DNA of 64,000 bases from Enterococcus pseudoavium NBRC 100491 (GCF_001544295.1 NZ_BCQF01000001.1:1-64000); one strand, 5' to 3'. Counted from the first letter of the stretch, positions 7,843 to 17,559 are shown. Numbers and translations: made by a program. The notes: generated from the sequence alone by a model not told the origin.

Positions 7843-9192
7843 TTATTTATATTTTTTCTTCAAGTATAGATAGAATGGAATACCTAGTAGTGTAATCAAG
7901 ATCCCGATCATTGCTAATTGGAATTGGTTGATCAATGTCATCACTAAGATGAAGATCCCACCGATGATGGCAATAATTGGAATGATTGGATAAAGTGGCA
8001 CTTTGTAAGGGCGAACCAAATCTGGTTCTGTTTTTCTTAATTTGATAACTGCGATAAAGACTAATGTGTAGAAGATCCAAATAACGAAGACCAACATATC
8101 TGTCAACATATCGAATCCGCCGATCATCATCATAGCGATGGCGATGACTAATTCTAAGATACCTGCGATATAAGGAATTTGGTTTTTGTTTAATTTAACT
8201 AATTTGTCAGAGAATGGTAATTGTTTTTCTAGACCCATTGTATAAGGAAGACGCATACCAGTCATTGTGTATCCGTTGATCGTTCCGTATACCGAAATTA
8301 AGATCCCGATCGTTACTAATTTACCACCCATGCCGCCGAAGATTTTTCCAGCAACATCCATTGCAGCATTTTCGTTACCTGCTAGTGCAGACATATCCAT
8401 TGTGCGCAAGAAAGCAAATTGAACTAATAAGTAAACAACCATGATCCCTAAGATCCCACCGGCAATCGCACGAGGTAAATCACGTGCTGGGTTTTTCAAT
8501 TCTCCAGCGATATTCCCAACGTGGATCCAACCATCATAAGCAAACATTGTTGCTAATAGACCGGCACCTAATGCTGGAGCAAATCCACCCACAGCTGGGC
8601 CTGCTTGAACTGGGAAGAGGCTAACCGATACATCACCTTGACGTAATAACCCGAAGATAACGATCAATGCTAAAGGAACCAGTTTACATACTAAAGTGAT
8701 TGATTGGAACATTCCGCCGGCTTTTGAGCCTAGGAAGTTGATCAACATAATCGATGTAGCTGCGATGATGGCAATCGGAATGATCGCTCCATCACCCATA
8801 CCGAATAAGTTCTTGAACTGAGTGGCAAAAATAATTGCTAAAGCGGCTACGTTTGCTGGGAAGTAGATAACTACTTGTGCCCAACCTAGTAAGAAACTCC
8901 AAAACTCACCATAAGCTCGTTCGATGTAGCGTAACATCCCGCCTGTTTCTGGAATTGCTGCTGCTAATTCTGCACCAGTCAGCCCCGCACAGACACTGAT
9001 TAAGCCCCCTAAGAACCAAGATAGCATATGTAAGCTCGTTGATCCGGTTACTGCAGCAACACTAGCTGCTTTAAAGAATACTCCCGCACCGATTACAGTA
9101 CCCATTACTGTCGATAATGCTGGGAAAAATGTCATTGTCCGCTTTAATTCGCCTTCATGCGAAACCACGGCATCTTTTTGGTCGACTGCCAT
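7843..9192 (-). CDS. APC-family amino acid permease, SteT-like Ser/Thr exchanger
   Basis: A 449-residue integral membrane protein with about 12 transmembrane helices. The first helix carries the APC substrate signature VMGTVIGAGVFFKAA (TM1), and the second segment reads LSWFLGGLISVCAGLTGAELAAAIPETGG. This is the LAT-like group represented by Bacillus SteT, which exchanges serine and threonine. The neighbouring tdh and kbl genes, which burn threonine, support a threonine role by context; substrate is inferred. The ATG follows TAAGGAGG at ideal spacing. Confidence 0.85.
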   Translation of the reverse strand: MAVDQKDAVVSHEGELKRTMTFFPALSTVMGTVIGAGVFFKAASVAAVTGSTSLHMLSWFLGGLISVCAGLTGAELAAAIPETGGMLRYIERAYGEFWSFLLGWAQVVIYFPANVAALAIIFATQFKNLFGMGDGAIIPIAIIAATSIMLINFLGSKAGGMFQSITLVCKLVPLALIVIFGLLRQGDVSVSLFPVQAGPAVGGFAPALGAGLLATMFAYDGWIHVGNIAGELKNPARDLPRAIAGGILGIMVVYLLVQFAFLRTMDMSALAGNENAAMDVAGKIFGGMGGKLVTIGILISVYGTINGYTMTGMRLPYTMGLEKQLPFSDKLVKLNKNQIPYIAGILELVIAIAMMMIGGFDMLTDMLVFVIWIFYTLVFIAVIKLRKTEPDLVRPYKVPLYPIIPIIAIIGGIFILVMTLINQFQLAMIGILITLLGIPFYLYLKKKYK

Positions 9193-9260
9193 TGTTTTTC
9201 CTCCTTAATTGTGAAGCGGCTGTTTGCTCACTTCTTAACTTGATTTTTAAAACAAATAGC

Positions 9261-9324
9261 AGAAGTTATTCCATAAACGAAATAAAACAAAAAATTGCAC
9301 TATACCAAGTATTTAATAACTTCT
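9261..9324. repeat. 10-bp inverted repeat flanking the steT promoter zone
   Basis: AGAAGTTATT (9261-9270) and AATAACTTCT (9315-9324) are perfect inverted arms 44 bp apart, upstream of steT. On the minus strand the interval contains a TATAGT box. A regulator bound to both arms could control the transporter; no candidate regulator is adjacent. Confidence 0.4.
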
Positions 9325-9360
9325 ATCATTTGCTCGAAAATTATTTTAACACTCGGAAAG

Positions 9361-9396
9361 AAAAAGGGAAACGTTATTTTTAACATTTCCTTTTTT
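9361..9396 (-). terminator. Terminator of the kbl-tdh operon
   Basis: On the minus strand GGAAATGTT and AACGTTTCC pair around AAAAA and are followed by CTTTTTC. A T-run is also present on the other strand. Confidence 0.7.
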
Positions 9397-9436
9397 CTTA
9401 TTTACTCCTCATGCTCTATTAAGAAAGCCCTTAATT

Positions 9437-10438
9437 TTAAGAATTTACGCTATCAAAAGAAATTTTAGTTTCGACACCTTCTGCTTTAAATTTCGCTGAT
9501 AATTTTTCTAACATTTCATCAGTCATTTTGTCTAAGTCAAAGCTTGGTTGGAAGTCCCATTCTTTGCGCGCATCACTATCGTCAATTGAGTTAGGCCATG
9601 AATTTGCGATTCCTTGACGAACAGGATCAACATCATATTTCAATTCAAACTCTGGAATCCGACGACGAATTGAAGCTGCGATTTGTTCTGGATCAAAGGC
9701 CATTGCTGTGATATTGAATGAGTTGCGGTGCTCTAAACGACTAGCATCGGCGTTCATTAATTTCACAATTCCTTCAATTGCATCATCCATGTACATCATG
9801 TCCATGTAGGTACCTTTGTCGATGAATGAAGTGTAAGATTTATTTTTCAATGCTTCGTAATAAATGTCAACTGCATAATCTGTTGTACCGCCACCAGGTT
9901 CTACTTTATATGAGATCAAGCCTGGGAAACGAACGGAACGAGTATCGACACCATATTTAGTATGATAGTAGTTTTCTAATAATTCACCCGCAACTTTAGT
10001 TACACCATACATAGTCGTTGGATGCATCACTGTATCTTGTGGTGTGTTATCAGGTTCTGCATCTGGTCCGTAGGCAGCGATTGAAGAAGGGGCAAAGAAT
10101 TTTGTTTCTGGTCCGATTTCACGAGCGACTTCTAAAGCATTCATCAAGCCAGTCATGTTTAAGTTCCAAGCAAAAGCTGGACGTTTTTCAGCAGTTGCCG
10201 AAAGTAAAGCAGCTAAGTGAATGATTGTATCAACTTCATAGCGTTTTGCCATATCTAAAAAGCTGTCATAGTCCGTAACATCTAATTCTTCAAATTGACC
10301 ATTTTCAACAACTGGGCTACCTTCGATTGTGCGAATATCAGTTGAAATAACATTTTCAACACCTAGATCTTTGCGTAATCTTTCTGTTAATTCTGAACCA
10401 ATTTGTCCTAATGCGCCTGTAATTAATACTTTTTTCAT
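9437..10438 (-). CDS. tdh: L-threonine 3-dehydrogenase, SDR (epimerase-like) type
   Basis: A 333-residue extended short-chain dehydrogenase resembling UDP-galactose 4-epimerases. The NAD site GALGQIG is at residues 8-14 and the catalytic Y-x-x-x-K is Tyr144-Gly-Val-Thr-Lys148, with FAPSSIAAYGP just before it. The fingerprint THxA-type segment IIHLAALLSATAEKRP is also present. This SDR-type threonine dehydrogenase is distinct from the zinc-dependent E. coli Tdh. It oxidises threonine to 2-amino-3-ketobutyrate, which the upstream kbl product cleaves. It lies 52 bp downstream of kbl on the same strand. Confidence 0.88.
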   Translation of the reverse strand: MKKVLITGALGQIGSELTERLRKDLGVENVISTDIRTIEGSPVVENGQFEELDVTDYDSFLDMAKRYEVDTIIHLAALLSATAEKRPAFAWNLNMTGLMNALEVAREIGPETKFFAPSSIAAYGPDAEPDNTPQDTVMHPTTMYGVTKVAGELLENYYHTKYGVDTRSVRFPGLISYKVEPGGGTTDYAVDIYYEALKNKSYTSFIDKGTYMDMMYMDDAIEGIVKLMNADASRLEHRNSFNITAMAFDPEQIAASIRRRIPEFELKYDVDPVRQGIANSWPNSIDDSDARKEWDFQPSFDLDKMTDEMLEKLSAKFKAEGVETKISFDSVNS

Positions 10439-10490
10439 GAATGTGACTTCCTCTCTCTTTATGTTAAATTTAAAATTTTAATTTGACTGC

Positions 10491-11684
10491 TTATTTGATG
10501 ATGTCTAGTTCCTTACCAACTTTTTCGTAAACTTTGATTGCATCGTCTAACATTTCTTTCGTGTGTCCTGCGTTAGGCATGTTACGTACACGGCCTGTTC
10601 CTAATGGTACAGTTGGGTAAACGATTGGTTTTACATAGACACCGTTTTCAATTAATTTCTTAGAAAATTCTTGTGCTAATCTTTCATCGCCAACGATTAC
10701 TGGTGTGATCGGTGTTTCTGAATGACCAATATCATAGCCGATCCGTTGTAATTCTGATTTGAAGTAGTTCGCATTTTCCCAAAGTTTTTCAACGTATTCA
10801 GGATGAGTTTGAATTAAATCAATTGCTTCGATACATGCACCCGCAGCTCCTGGTGTTAGTGATGTTGAGAATAGGAATGGACGTGCTTGTGATTTCAACC
10901 AAGTGATTAGTTGTTTAGTCCCAGCAACATAACCGCCGACAACACCGATTCCTTTTGATAAAGTTCCCATTTGGAAGTCAATATGATCTTGCATGTGGAA
11001 ATGTTTGACTGTTCCGCGGCCTTCACCCATAACCCCAGTTCCGTGAGCATCATCCACGTAAGTGATGACATTGTATTTTTCACAAATTTCAACGATTTCA
11101 GGAATTTTTGCAACGTCACCGTCCATTGAAAAGACACCGTCTGTGATGTACATTACTTTGTTGTATTCGCCGCTTTCAGTTGCAGCTTTTGCTTTTGCTT
11201 CTAAATCTTCCATATCTTGGTGCTTGATCCGAATAATTTTTGCTCCTGATAAGCGAGAGCCATCAATAATTGAGGCATGGTTTAATTCATCTGATAAAAT
11301 CGCATCGCCTTTTTTCATAACTGCTGAAATCGCACCCATGTTACAGTTAAAACCAGATTGGAAAGCAATGGCCGCTTCAGTTCCTTTGAACTCAGCAATT
11401 TTTTCTTCTAATTTTTGGTGAATTTCTAAAGTTCCATTGATTGTCCGAACAGCTCCAGCACCTGCACCATAGTGTTTGGTTGCAGCAACATCAGCATCGA
11501 TCAATTCAGGTCGTGTTGCAAATCCTAGATAGTTGTTAGAAGCTAAGTTGACCATTTTTTGACCATTTACCGTAATAATCGGCCCATTGCTTCCTTCCAA
11601 AACATCGATTGTATTGAACAATCCCTTTTCTTTTAAATCTGCCAAGTTCGTTTCTAAAAATTGATCAAGAACTTTTGAACTCAT
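10491..11684 (-). CDS. kbl: Glycine C-acetyltransferase (2-amino-3-ketobutyrate CoA ligase)
   Basis: A 397-residue PLP-dependent enzyme of the alpha-oxoamine synthase family. It splits 2-amino-3-ketobutyrate with CoA into glycine and acetyl-CoA. The pyridoxal phosphate lysine is Lys244 in [16 protein letters not shown], the same position as in E. coli Kbl. Also visible are [29 protein letters not shown] and [16 protein letters not shown]. Length matches the family. GGAGGAGA precedes the ATG. It is first in the operon with tdh, behind a cre site. Confidence 0.93.
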   Translation of the reverse strand: MSSKVLDQFLETNLADLKEKGLFNTIDVLEGSNGPIITVNGQKMVNLASNNYLGFATRPELIDADVAATKHYGAGAGAVRTINGTLEIHQKLEEKIAEFKGTEAAIAFQSGFNCNMGAISAVMKKGDAILSDELNHASIIDGSRLSGAKIIRIKHQDMEDLEAKAKAATESGEYNKVMYITDGVFSMDGDVAKIPEIVEICEKYNVITYVDDAHGTGVMGEGRGTVKHFHMQDHIDFQMGTLSKGIGVVGGYVAGTKQLITWLKSQARPFLFSTSLTPGAAGACIEAIDLIQTHPEYVEKLWENANYFKSELQRIGYDIGHSETPITPVIVGDERLAQEFSKKLIENGVYVKPIVYPTVPLGTGRVRNMPNAGHTKEMLDDAIKVYEKVGKELDIIK

Positions 11685-11805
11685 AACTATTCTCCTCCAT
11701 ACTGATTATTGCGCAATTAAAGTTGTTATTTTTTTGCTCTTAAAAAGCCAGCAGCTTTATTTTTGTTTGCGCTTTCGTAACTTACACACTTAGTTTATAA
11801 GCGTT

Positions 11806-11819
11806 TGATAACGTTTACA
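11806..11819 (-). promoter_or_regulatory. CcpA catabolite-responsive element (cre) upstream of kbl
   Basis: On the minus strand the 14-mer TGTAAACGTTATCA fits the consensus TGWAANCGNTNWCA at every position. It lies about 125 bp before the kbl start and overlaps a plausible promoter (TTGTAA followed by TATAAA). It predicts sugar repression of threonine breakdown. Confidence 0.7.
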
Positions 11820-11829
11820 ACTTTTAGAC

Positions 11830-12200
11830 TCTACAATTTCTTGAATTATAATAAAAGTGAGAGTTATTCTAATTTTTTTTATTCAACAACTAAAAAAAGA
11901 AACCTATTCTCTAGTTTATTCTAGATTTTTTTAAATAATCTGAGTAATTTAGCATATTTATAAATTCACAATATTTCGGTATCGCTTTCTTTTTATATGG
12001 TAAAAAATTAAAAAACATTGATTTAACAGTATAATATAGTTAAATCTTTTATCTATTTTTATCACAAATAAACTTTTCACCACTCCCGTTAGCTTTTATT
12101 TTTTTAAATAACTTTTTCTCATCATTTACAAATAAATAAAAACTGTATTTTCATATAATGGAGATATTTTGGGAAAACTGCTCTCTTTTTTGATTTAAAC
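11830..12200. other. AT-rich non-coding stretch
   Basis: No credible coding frame was found on either strand. A TATAAT at 12154-12159 on the plus strand stands about 95 bp before the terminator at 12203-12253, so a short RNA of roughly 90 nt is conceivable. The -35 region is weak, so this is only a possibility. Confidence 0.3.
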
Positions 12201-12202
12201 CG

Positions 12203-12253
12203 TAAAAAAACTTACCCAAAACTAGCTGAATCTAGTTTTGGGTAAGTTTTTTT
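12203..12253. terminator. Strong bidirectional terminator
   Basis: ACTTACCCAAAACTAG (12210-12225) pairs perfectly with CTAGTTTTGGGTAAGT (12232-12247). Seven A residues flank one side and seven T residues the other. Confidence 0.88.
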
Positions 12254-12306
12254 GTTTCTAATCAATTATTTAACAATCTTTTTAACCATATCTAACAATC
12301 ATCTTT

Positions 12307-12336
12307 GAGTTGTGCCGGATCACTCCGACACAACTC
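12307..12336 (-). repeat. Hairpin just past the aldo/keto reductase gene
   Basis: GAGTTGTGCCGG and CCGACACAACTC can pair across six bases. There is no T-run on the minus strand, so it may protect the mRNA end rather than stop transcription. Confidence 0.45.
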
Positions 12337-12347
12337 TACTCGCTTTA

Positions 12348-13274
12348 TTATGGTAAATCATTTCCAGCCGCAAAGTACACATCATACCATTCTTGTTTGG
12401 TTAATGTAATGTCTCCGCCAGCTGCACTTTCTTTGATGCGGGTTGGATTCATCGTTCCTAAGATCACTTGCATGTTAGCTGGATGGCGCAAGATCCAGGC
12501 TGTTGCGATGGCATTCTTATTCGTAGCATATTTTTTCGCTAGTTTTTCTAATAGTTCGTTCAATTCTGGGAACTTCTCGTTATCGATAAAAACTCCTTCA
12601 AAGAAACCATATTGGAATGGTGACCAAGCTTGGATCGTCACGCCTTGACGACGCGAAAATTCTAGCACCCCACCATCATGATCGAACGAACGAGTATCAG
12701 TCATATTCGTATGCATCCCATAATCGATCATGCCTGTATGCATAATTGAAAACTGCAATTGATTGATCAATAATTTTTGATCCACGTGTGCTTGGAGTAA
12801 TTGAAATTGTTCTGGATTGAAATTTGATACTCCAAAATGACGTACCTTGCCGCTAGCTTGTAAAATATCAAACGCTTCGGCAATTTCTTCGGGCTCCATC
12901 AAAGGATCTGGTCGATGAAGCAGATAGCTATCCAAATAATCAATTTCCATCCGCTCTAAGATTCCATCTACCGAGTCCAATAAATGTTGTTTTGAGAAAT
13001 CATAACGCTTCTCATCGCCAGTCACGATGCCGCCTTTTGATTGAATGAAAAATTTATCGCGCGAAATTTTTGCTTCTTTCATGGCTGCACCAAAAACTAG
13101 TTCGGATTTTCCATCGCCATACATATCTGCTGAATCAATAAAATTGATCTCATTTTCCAAAGCTGTCTCTAAAACTTCTGCTGCTTTAGTAGGCGTTAGC
13201 GCTGCCATTCGCATGATTCCTAAAGCAATCGCTGAAGTTTTCCAATAACTATTACCGATTTTTCGTTGTAACAT
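12348..13274 (-). CDS. Aldo/keto reductase, YdhF-like
   Basis: About 308 residues with a TIM-barrel NADPH-dependent oxidoreductase pattern. FIDSADMYGDGKSE holds the catalytic Asp and Tyr, and KFFIQSKGG the Lys. YLDSYLLHRPDP, HFGVSNFNPEQ and a late cofactor segment, LRHPANMQVILGTMNPTRI, follow. This resembles the E. coli YdhF group; the physiological carbonyl substrate is unknown. An in-frame extension to 13298 is possible, but GAGAGGATG is better placed for 13274. It is divergent from the Mga-like regulator. Confidence 0.88.
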   Translation of the reverse strand: MLQRKIGNSYWKTSAIALGIMRMAALTPTKAAEVLETALENEINFIDSADMYGDGKSELVFGAAMKEAKISRDKFFIQSKGGIVTGDEKRYDFSKQHLLDSVDGILERMEIDYLDSYLLHRPDPLMEPEEIAEAFDILQASGKVRHFGVSNFNPEQFQLLQAHVDQKLLINQLQFSIMHTGMIDYGMHTNMTDTRSFDHDGGVLEFSRRQGVTIQAWSPFQYGFFEGVFIDNEKFPELNELLEKLAKKYATNKNAIATAWILRHPANMQVILGTMNPTRIKESAAGGDITLTKQEWYDVYFAAGNDLP

Positions 13275-13448
13275 CCGATTCATCCTCTCTAATAACACTT
13301 TTGCTTACCTATTAAAGTATAGACTATTTTCCCAAGAAAAAGAATTCTTAGTACTTTATATTTTTCTCTGCTATAAATAATTGGACATGTGACACTTGAC
13401 CCTCCGATTGTTTCTTCGTATGCTTATTTTTAAAAGGGGGGCGCTTAG

Positions 13449-14897
13449 ATGTACTCAATGCTGAAGAAAATTATTACTGAAAAAGATATTTATCGTCAAA
13501 TCCAGATTTTAGAACAGTTGCTGAATCACTATCAGCTAACAGCAAAGGAACTCGCAGGGAAAATCAGAACAACTGAGCGTACCATCTTTTCCGATCTTCA
13601 GATTATCCGCGAATATCTCCCTGAACACTGGGAGTTAGAAACTGATAATAACGGGATTCAGTTACTTAATTATGCAAACTCATTCACTAATGATCTTTGG
13701 GAAACCTTTCTTCCCCACTCAGTGAGCATACAATTCATCAAACAATTATTCTTTTCCAAAGAATTAAATATCCCTGCTTTCCTTGCTGAAACGGGGATCT
13801 CCTACGAAACACTTAAGCGCTATCGAAAGAAAATGAATGAGCAGTTAGCTCCTTACAATATAACCATCCGTTTATCGGCACGCCAAGCACAACTTATTGG
13901 TGAAGAAAGTGCTATCCGGATTTTTTATCACCGGTTACTGTTACCCTTTACCCACAACAATTACTTTTTTGAAGACTATACCATTCACGAGGAACACTAT
14001 TTAACCTTTTTAATGAAGGATATTTCTGGCGATTCAGCAGTAAAAACAGAGCAAATCTTCGGTATCTGTTGGTTTTTTATCAATAGTATCCGAATTAAAG
14101 CTGGTTGTCGGATCAATCATTTTACATTTTCAGAAAAAGACCCACTTTTTCTGCTTTATCAAACCGCTTTAAAAGACTTATATAAAAAAGAAGGCATTTA
14201 TCTACAAAATGAAGAAATCTTTTTTGCCTTTTTCTGTTTTTTAGAAAGCTGGAATTACAATAATCGCTTAGGAAAAAAAGTTTCAGAGGTGCTAGCTAAA
14301 GAGTATCCACTGTTGCAGAAGAAAACACAACAAACAGTTCAAGCAATCGCTAATGAGCTACATTTACCAGCATTACCTCAAACGACACTCCCAGCCAATT
14401 TATTGTTACTCGCGTTAAAATATGCCGAATCGCCGGCACTTTCAAAGCAATTCCAACTCGAATATCAAGAATTACTTCTACAAAGAAATGAAGAATATGC
14501 CGTTTTGACGGAAAAAAGTACAGAACTCTTTAACAGTCTGCCTCAATTTTCTGCGATCGGAGATACGACCTATTTCATTAATCTCTTTTCGCTGCTCAGT
14601 CAACAAGCCATTTTTACGATTCGACCTCATTCAAAAACGGTCTTCTTTGTTTTTCAAAGTGAACCTGCCTGGAAAGCTTTTCTGCAACAGGAATTAGCAG
14701 ACCTTTTAGGCAAGCGAGTCAACTTAGTCTCCCTTGAGGTTTCTCAACTGCAAGAAGTAGCTATTCAACCAGGAGATTTGATTCTTTCTAATATCCCATT
14801 GGATTCTGCAACGACACCCGTGATCTACTTATCCACTATCCCAACTAAAAATGAGCTCAGTCAACTGACTGAACTCACTTCTAATTCTTATCTTTAA
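13449..14897 (+). CDS. Mga-family helix-turn-helix transcriptional regulator
   Basis: A 482-residue regulator. The N-terminal helix-turn-helix region shows LLNHYQLTAKELAGKIRTTERTIFSDL at about residues 25-50. A second predicted HTH (AFLAETGISYETLKRYRKKMNEQL) lies near residues 115-137, followed by the long Mga/PRD-like middle region. The C-terminal part near 390-470 resembles an EIIB-like fold in position only. Mga-type proteins control surface or sugar-use genes in streptococci and enterococci. Its targets here are unknown; the divergent aldo/keto reductase is the nearest candidate. A G-rich ribosome site (AGGGGGG) precedes the ATG. Confidence 0.78.
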   Translation: MYSMLKKIITEKDIYRQIQILEQLLNHYQLTAKELAGKIRTTERTIFSDLQIIREYLPEHWELETDNNGIQLLNYANSFTNDLWETFLPHSVSIQFIKQLFFSKELNIPAFLAETGISYETLKRYRKKMNEQLAPYNITIRLSARQAQLIGEESAIRIFYHRLLLPFTHNNYFFEDYTIHEEHYLTFLMKDISGDSAVKTEQIFGICWFFINSIRIKAGCRINHFTFSEKDPLFLLYQTALKDLYKKEGIYLQNEEIFFAFFCFLESWNYNNRLGKKVSEVLAKEYPLLQKKTQQTVQAIANELHLPALPQTTLPANLLLLALKYAESPALSKQFQLEYQELLLQRNEEYAVLTEKSTELFNSLPQFSAIGDTTYFINLFSLLSQQAIFTIRPHSKTVFFVFQSEPAWKAFLQQELADLLGKRVNLVSLEVSQLQEVAIQPGDLILSNIPLDSATTPVIYLSTIPTKNELSQLTELTSNSYL

Positions 14898-14901
14898 TCG
14901 A

Positions 14902-14938
14902 AACGATTAGTCATTTTGGTATTGACTGATCGTTTTTT
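14902..14938 (+). terminator. Terminator of the Mga-like gene, embedded in the ATPase 3' end
   Basis: AACGATTAGTCA (14902-14913) pairs over 12 bp, with one G-T wobble, with TGACTGATCGTT (14923-14934) and is followed by T residues. It overlaps the last codons of the convergent ATPase gene, whose stop is at 14907. Confidence 0.75.
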
Positions 14939-17462
14939 CCTTTCTGCGAAAAATCCCTTTACTGATCCTTTTCTCGATTTCAACAACGAAGAACAGCAGC
15001 AACGCGTTCCCTAAGATTACCAATTGCTGTGTCAGACTAAGTGCTGTCGTTCCAATCAATTGCTGTCCTAGTGGTAAAAAGACAACTCCTAGTTGAAGGA
15101 CAAAGAGAATACCTAGTGAGATGAACAGAAATTTATTTTCAAAGAAACGGCGATTAATCGCTGGATCAAACTGCTCACGGCAATTGATCATGTAAACAGC
15201 TTGACCTAAAACAATACTTTGTAAAAGAATTGTCTGTTGCAATGCTACTCCTTCAAAGCGCATTGACAAGAAGTAAGCCGGAATCATAATCAGCAAGGAA
15301 ACATACAGGATTCTAAAAAAACTGTAGCCCGATAAAATCCCTGTCTTTGTATCTCTCGGTGGACGAGTCATCGTATCCCGGCTCGCCTTCTCAAAACCTA
15401 ATGCGTAAGATAGCGTGATTGTCGTTACCATGTTGACCCACAAGATTTGGATCGGTGTCAGCGGCAGCGGTTGATTCATCAGCAAGGCCACAATTACGAT
15501 CAGACCTTGAGCTAATGCTGTGGGTAAAAAGAAATTGATCGTCTTTTGTAGGTTATCAAAAATTCGACGGCCTTCCTTGACTGCCTTGACAATCGTATAA
15601 AAGTTATCGTCCGCTAAAACCATGTCAGCGGCCTGTTTACTGACTTCACTGCCTTTGATCCCCATCGCGATCCCAATATCAGCCTGTTTTAAGGCGGGGG
15701 CATCATTCACTCCGTCACCAGTCATTCCCACGACTTCTTCTTTTTTCTGAAGTGCCGTCACAATTCTCAGCTTGTGCTCTGGTGTCGTGCGGGCAAAGAC
15801 ATCTACTTGTCCCACCACTTCAGCCAAGTCATTATCGGTCATTTGGTCAATATCAGCACCCTCTAAAATTTTTGACGTGTGCTTCAAACCAATTTGTTCG
15901 CTGATTGCTTGTGCAGTTGCCTTATGGTCGCCAGTGATCATCTTAACAGAAATACCCGCTTGCTGCGCTTTTTCAACTGCTCGAATCGCACTCTCTTTTG
16001 GTGGATCAATAATACCTGCTAAGCCAACGAAAGTCAGTCCTGTTAGCTCATCATGAGTCAATTCTGCTGATGATTCGACAATTTTATAAGCAAAACCTAA
16101 TACTCGCTGTCCCCTGCTAGCTAATGCAAGACCTTGCTTTTCCCATTCAGCTTTTTCAGCTCCCGTTAATTGAGCTTTTTCTAACAGAACTTCGGGTGCT
16201 CCTTTAACAAAAATAATTTGGTCTTGCTTATTAGGATGCAGTGTTGCCATATATTTATACGCAGAACTAAAAGGAATTTTCCCTTTAATTGGTTTTAACT
16301 TTTGATTTTCTTCAGCAACATATTTCAATAAGGCTAGTTCAGTTGGATTACCTTGAATTGCTTCAACCGTTTGTTCATCTTGTGTCTTTAGATCTTGGCA
16401 ATTATTCATGATTTCTTTAACGATTTCCATTTCTTCCGTTACGACTTCCGTTACCGTCATCTCATTTTTCGTCAACGTTCCTGTTTTGTCTGAACAGATA
16501 ACGGTCATCGATCCTAAGGTCTCAACTGCTGGCATTCCCTTGATGATCGCATTTTCCCTTGCCATCTCTTTGACACCCATTGAAAGAATCATCGTTAAAA
16601 CAGCCGGTAGCCCTTCTGGAATCATTGCCACAATTAACGCGATACTCGCAGCAAACATCAAGTTCCAATCCATCCCGTATCTAAAACTCGTAAAGAATAA
16701 TAGGAAGATAATCAACGCCAAAATCCCTCTAAAAATTTGTTTGTTTAACTGATGCATTTTTTTAACTAACGGTGTTGTCTGGGCTTGAATCGACTGCAAA
16801 GCATGATTAATTTTACCAATTTCGGTATCATTTCCTGTTTCAACCACTACTCCTTTCGCCGTTCCCGTTTGTACTAAAGTTCCCGAAAACGCCATATTCA
16901 ATTGATCTCCCGCTGATGAGTCCTTATCAATTACCGTAATTACTTTTTCAACGGCTTCTGATTCCCCCGTTAAGATCGCTTCCTCTACCGTCAAATCATG
17001 AACTTCAATTAATCGTAAATCAGCCGGGACAACATCACCAGCTTTTAACAAGACAATGTCACCTTTAACCAATTCTTCAGCAAGTAATTGAATTGGTTGG
17101 CCCGTACTCAGTACAGTTGCTTCTTGGCCCATCATTTGTTTCAAGCCATCCAAAGATTCCTCTGCTTTCCGCTCTTGCCAATATCCGACCAGTCCGTTTA
17201 CGATGACTACTAGGAAAATAATGGCGCCTTCGATAAATTCGCCAGTCAAGAATTTTAACAAAGCAGCGATGATTAGCACGACCATTAATAAATCAGTAAA
17301 ATGTTTCGCGACCTTCTGCCAAGTCTTCAACTGTTTTTTTTCTTCAATTTTATTTGGTCCATTTATCATTCGTCTTGATTCTCGTTCTTGTTTCGTTAAG
17401 CCTGCTGTTTGTGACTGACTCTTTTGGAGAGTCGCTTCTGTCGAAAGTTTATACCATTTCAT
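14907..17462 (-). CDS. P2-type cation ATPase, PacL/PMR1-like, with altered ion site
   Basis: An 851-residue P-type ATPase with the actuator TGES, the phosphorylation site CSDKTGTLT (Asp325) and the hinge MTGDGVNDAPALKQADIG. Ten transmembrane helices are expected. M4 has the P2-type PEGLP. The M5 segment reads FLPTALAQGL, where Ca2+ pumps have an Asn and a Glu. M6 reads WVNMVTTITLSYALGF, where Ca2+ pumps have VTDGLP with an essential Asp. Site I ligands of SERCA-type pumps are therefore missing, and the transported ion is uncertain. GGAGG precedes the ATG. It is convergent with the Mga-like gene. Confidence 0.85.
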   Translation of the reverse strand: MKWYKLSTEATLQKSQSQTAGLTKQERESRRMINGPNKIEEKKQLKTWQKVAKHFTDLLMVVLIIAALLKFLTGEFIEGAIIFLVVIVNGLVGYWQERKAEESLDGLKQMMGQEATVLSTGQPIQLLAEELVKGDIVLLKAGDVVPADLRLIEVHDLTVEEAILTGESEAVEKVITVIDKDSSAGDQLNMAFSGTLVQTGTAKGVVVETGNDTEIGKINHALQSIQAQTTPLVKKMHQLNKQIFRGILALIIFLLFFTSFRYGMDWNLMFAASIALIVAMIPEGLPAVLTMILSMGVKEMARENAIIKGMPAVETLGSMTVICSDKTGTLTKNEMTVTEVVTEEMEIVKEIMNNCQDLKTQDEQTVEAIQGNPTELALLKYVAEENQKLKPIKGKIPFSSAYKYMATLHPNKQDQIIFVKGAPEVLLEKAQLTGAEKAEWEKQGLALASRGQRVLGFAYKIVESSAELTHDELTGLTFVGLAGIIDPPKESAIRAVEKAQQAGISVKMITGDHKATAQAISEQIGLKHTSKILEGADIDQMTDNDLAEVVGQVDVFARTTPEHKLRIVTALQKKEEVVGMTGDGVNDAPALKQADIGIAMGIKGSEVSKQAADMVLADDNFYTIVKAVKEGRRIFDNLQKTINFFLPTALAQGLIVIVALLMNQPLPLTPIQILWVNMVTTITLSYALGFEKASRDTMTRPPRDTKTGILSGYSFFRILYVSLLIMIPAYFLSMRFEGVALQQTILLQSIVLGQAVYMINCREQFDPAINRRFFENKFLFISLGILFVLQLGVVFLPLGQQLIGTTALSLTQQLVILGNALLLFFVVEIEKRISKGIFRRKEKTISQYQND

Positions 17463-17528
17463 ATTGTTTCCTCCATATCATTTAGTTGATACCTTAAGTA
17501 TACGGAGAAAAGAACCTTTTTAAGGTCG

Positions 17529-17554
17529 ATAATTTCAGATGGGCCTGAAATTAT
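17529..17554. repeat. 10-bp palindrome upstream of the P-type ATPase
   Basis: ATAATTTCAG (17529-17538) and CTGAAATTAT (17545-17554) are perfect arms around ATGGGC, about 70 bp before the ATPase start. No T-run follows on either strand, so an operator or 5' leader hairpin is likelier than a terminator. Confidence 0.45.
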
Positions 17555-17559
17555 TGTGC

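Noticed and set aside
9117-9383. Plus-strand open frame of 88 codons opposite the steT start
   Set aside because: It is antisense to steT and its leader, with no ribosome site and low-complexity residues.
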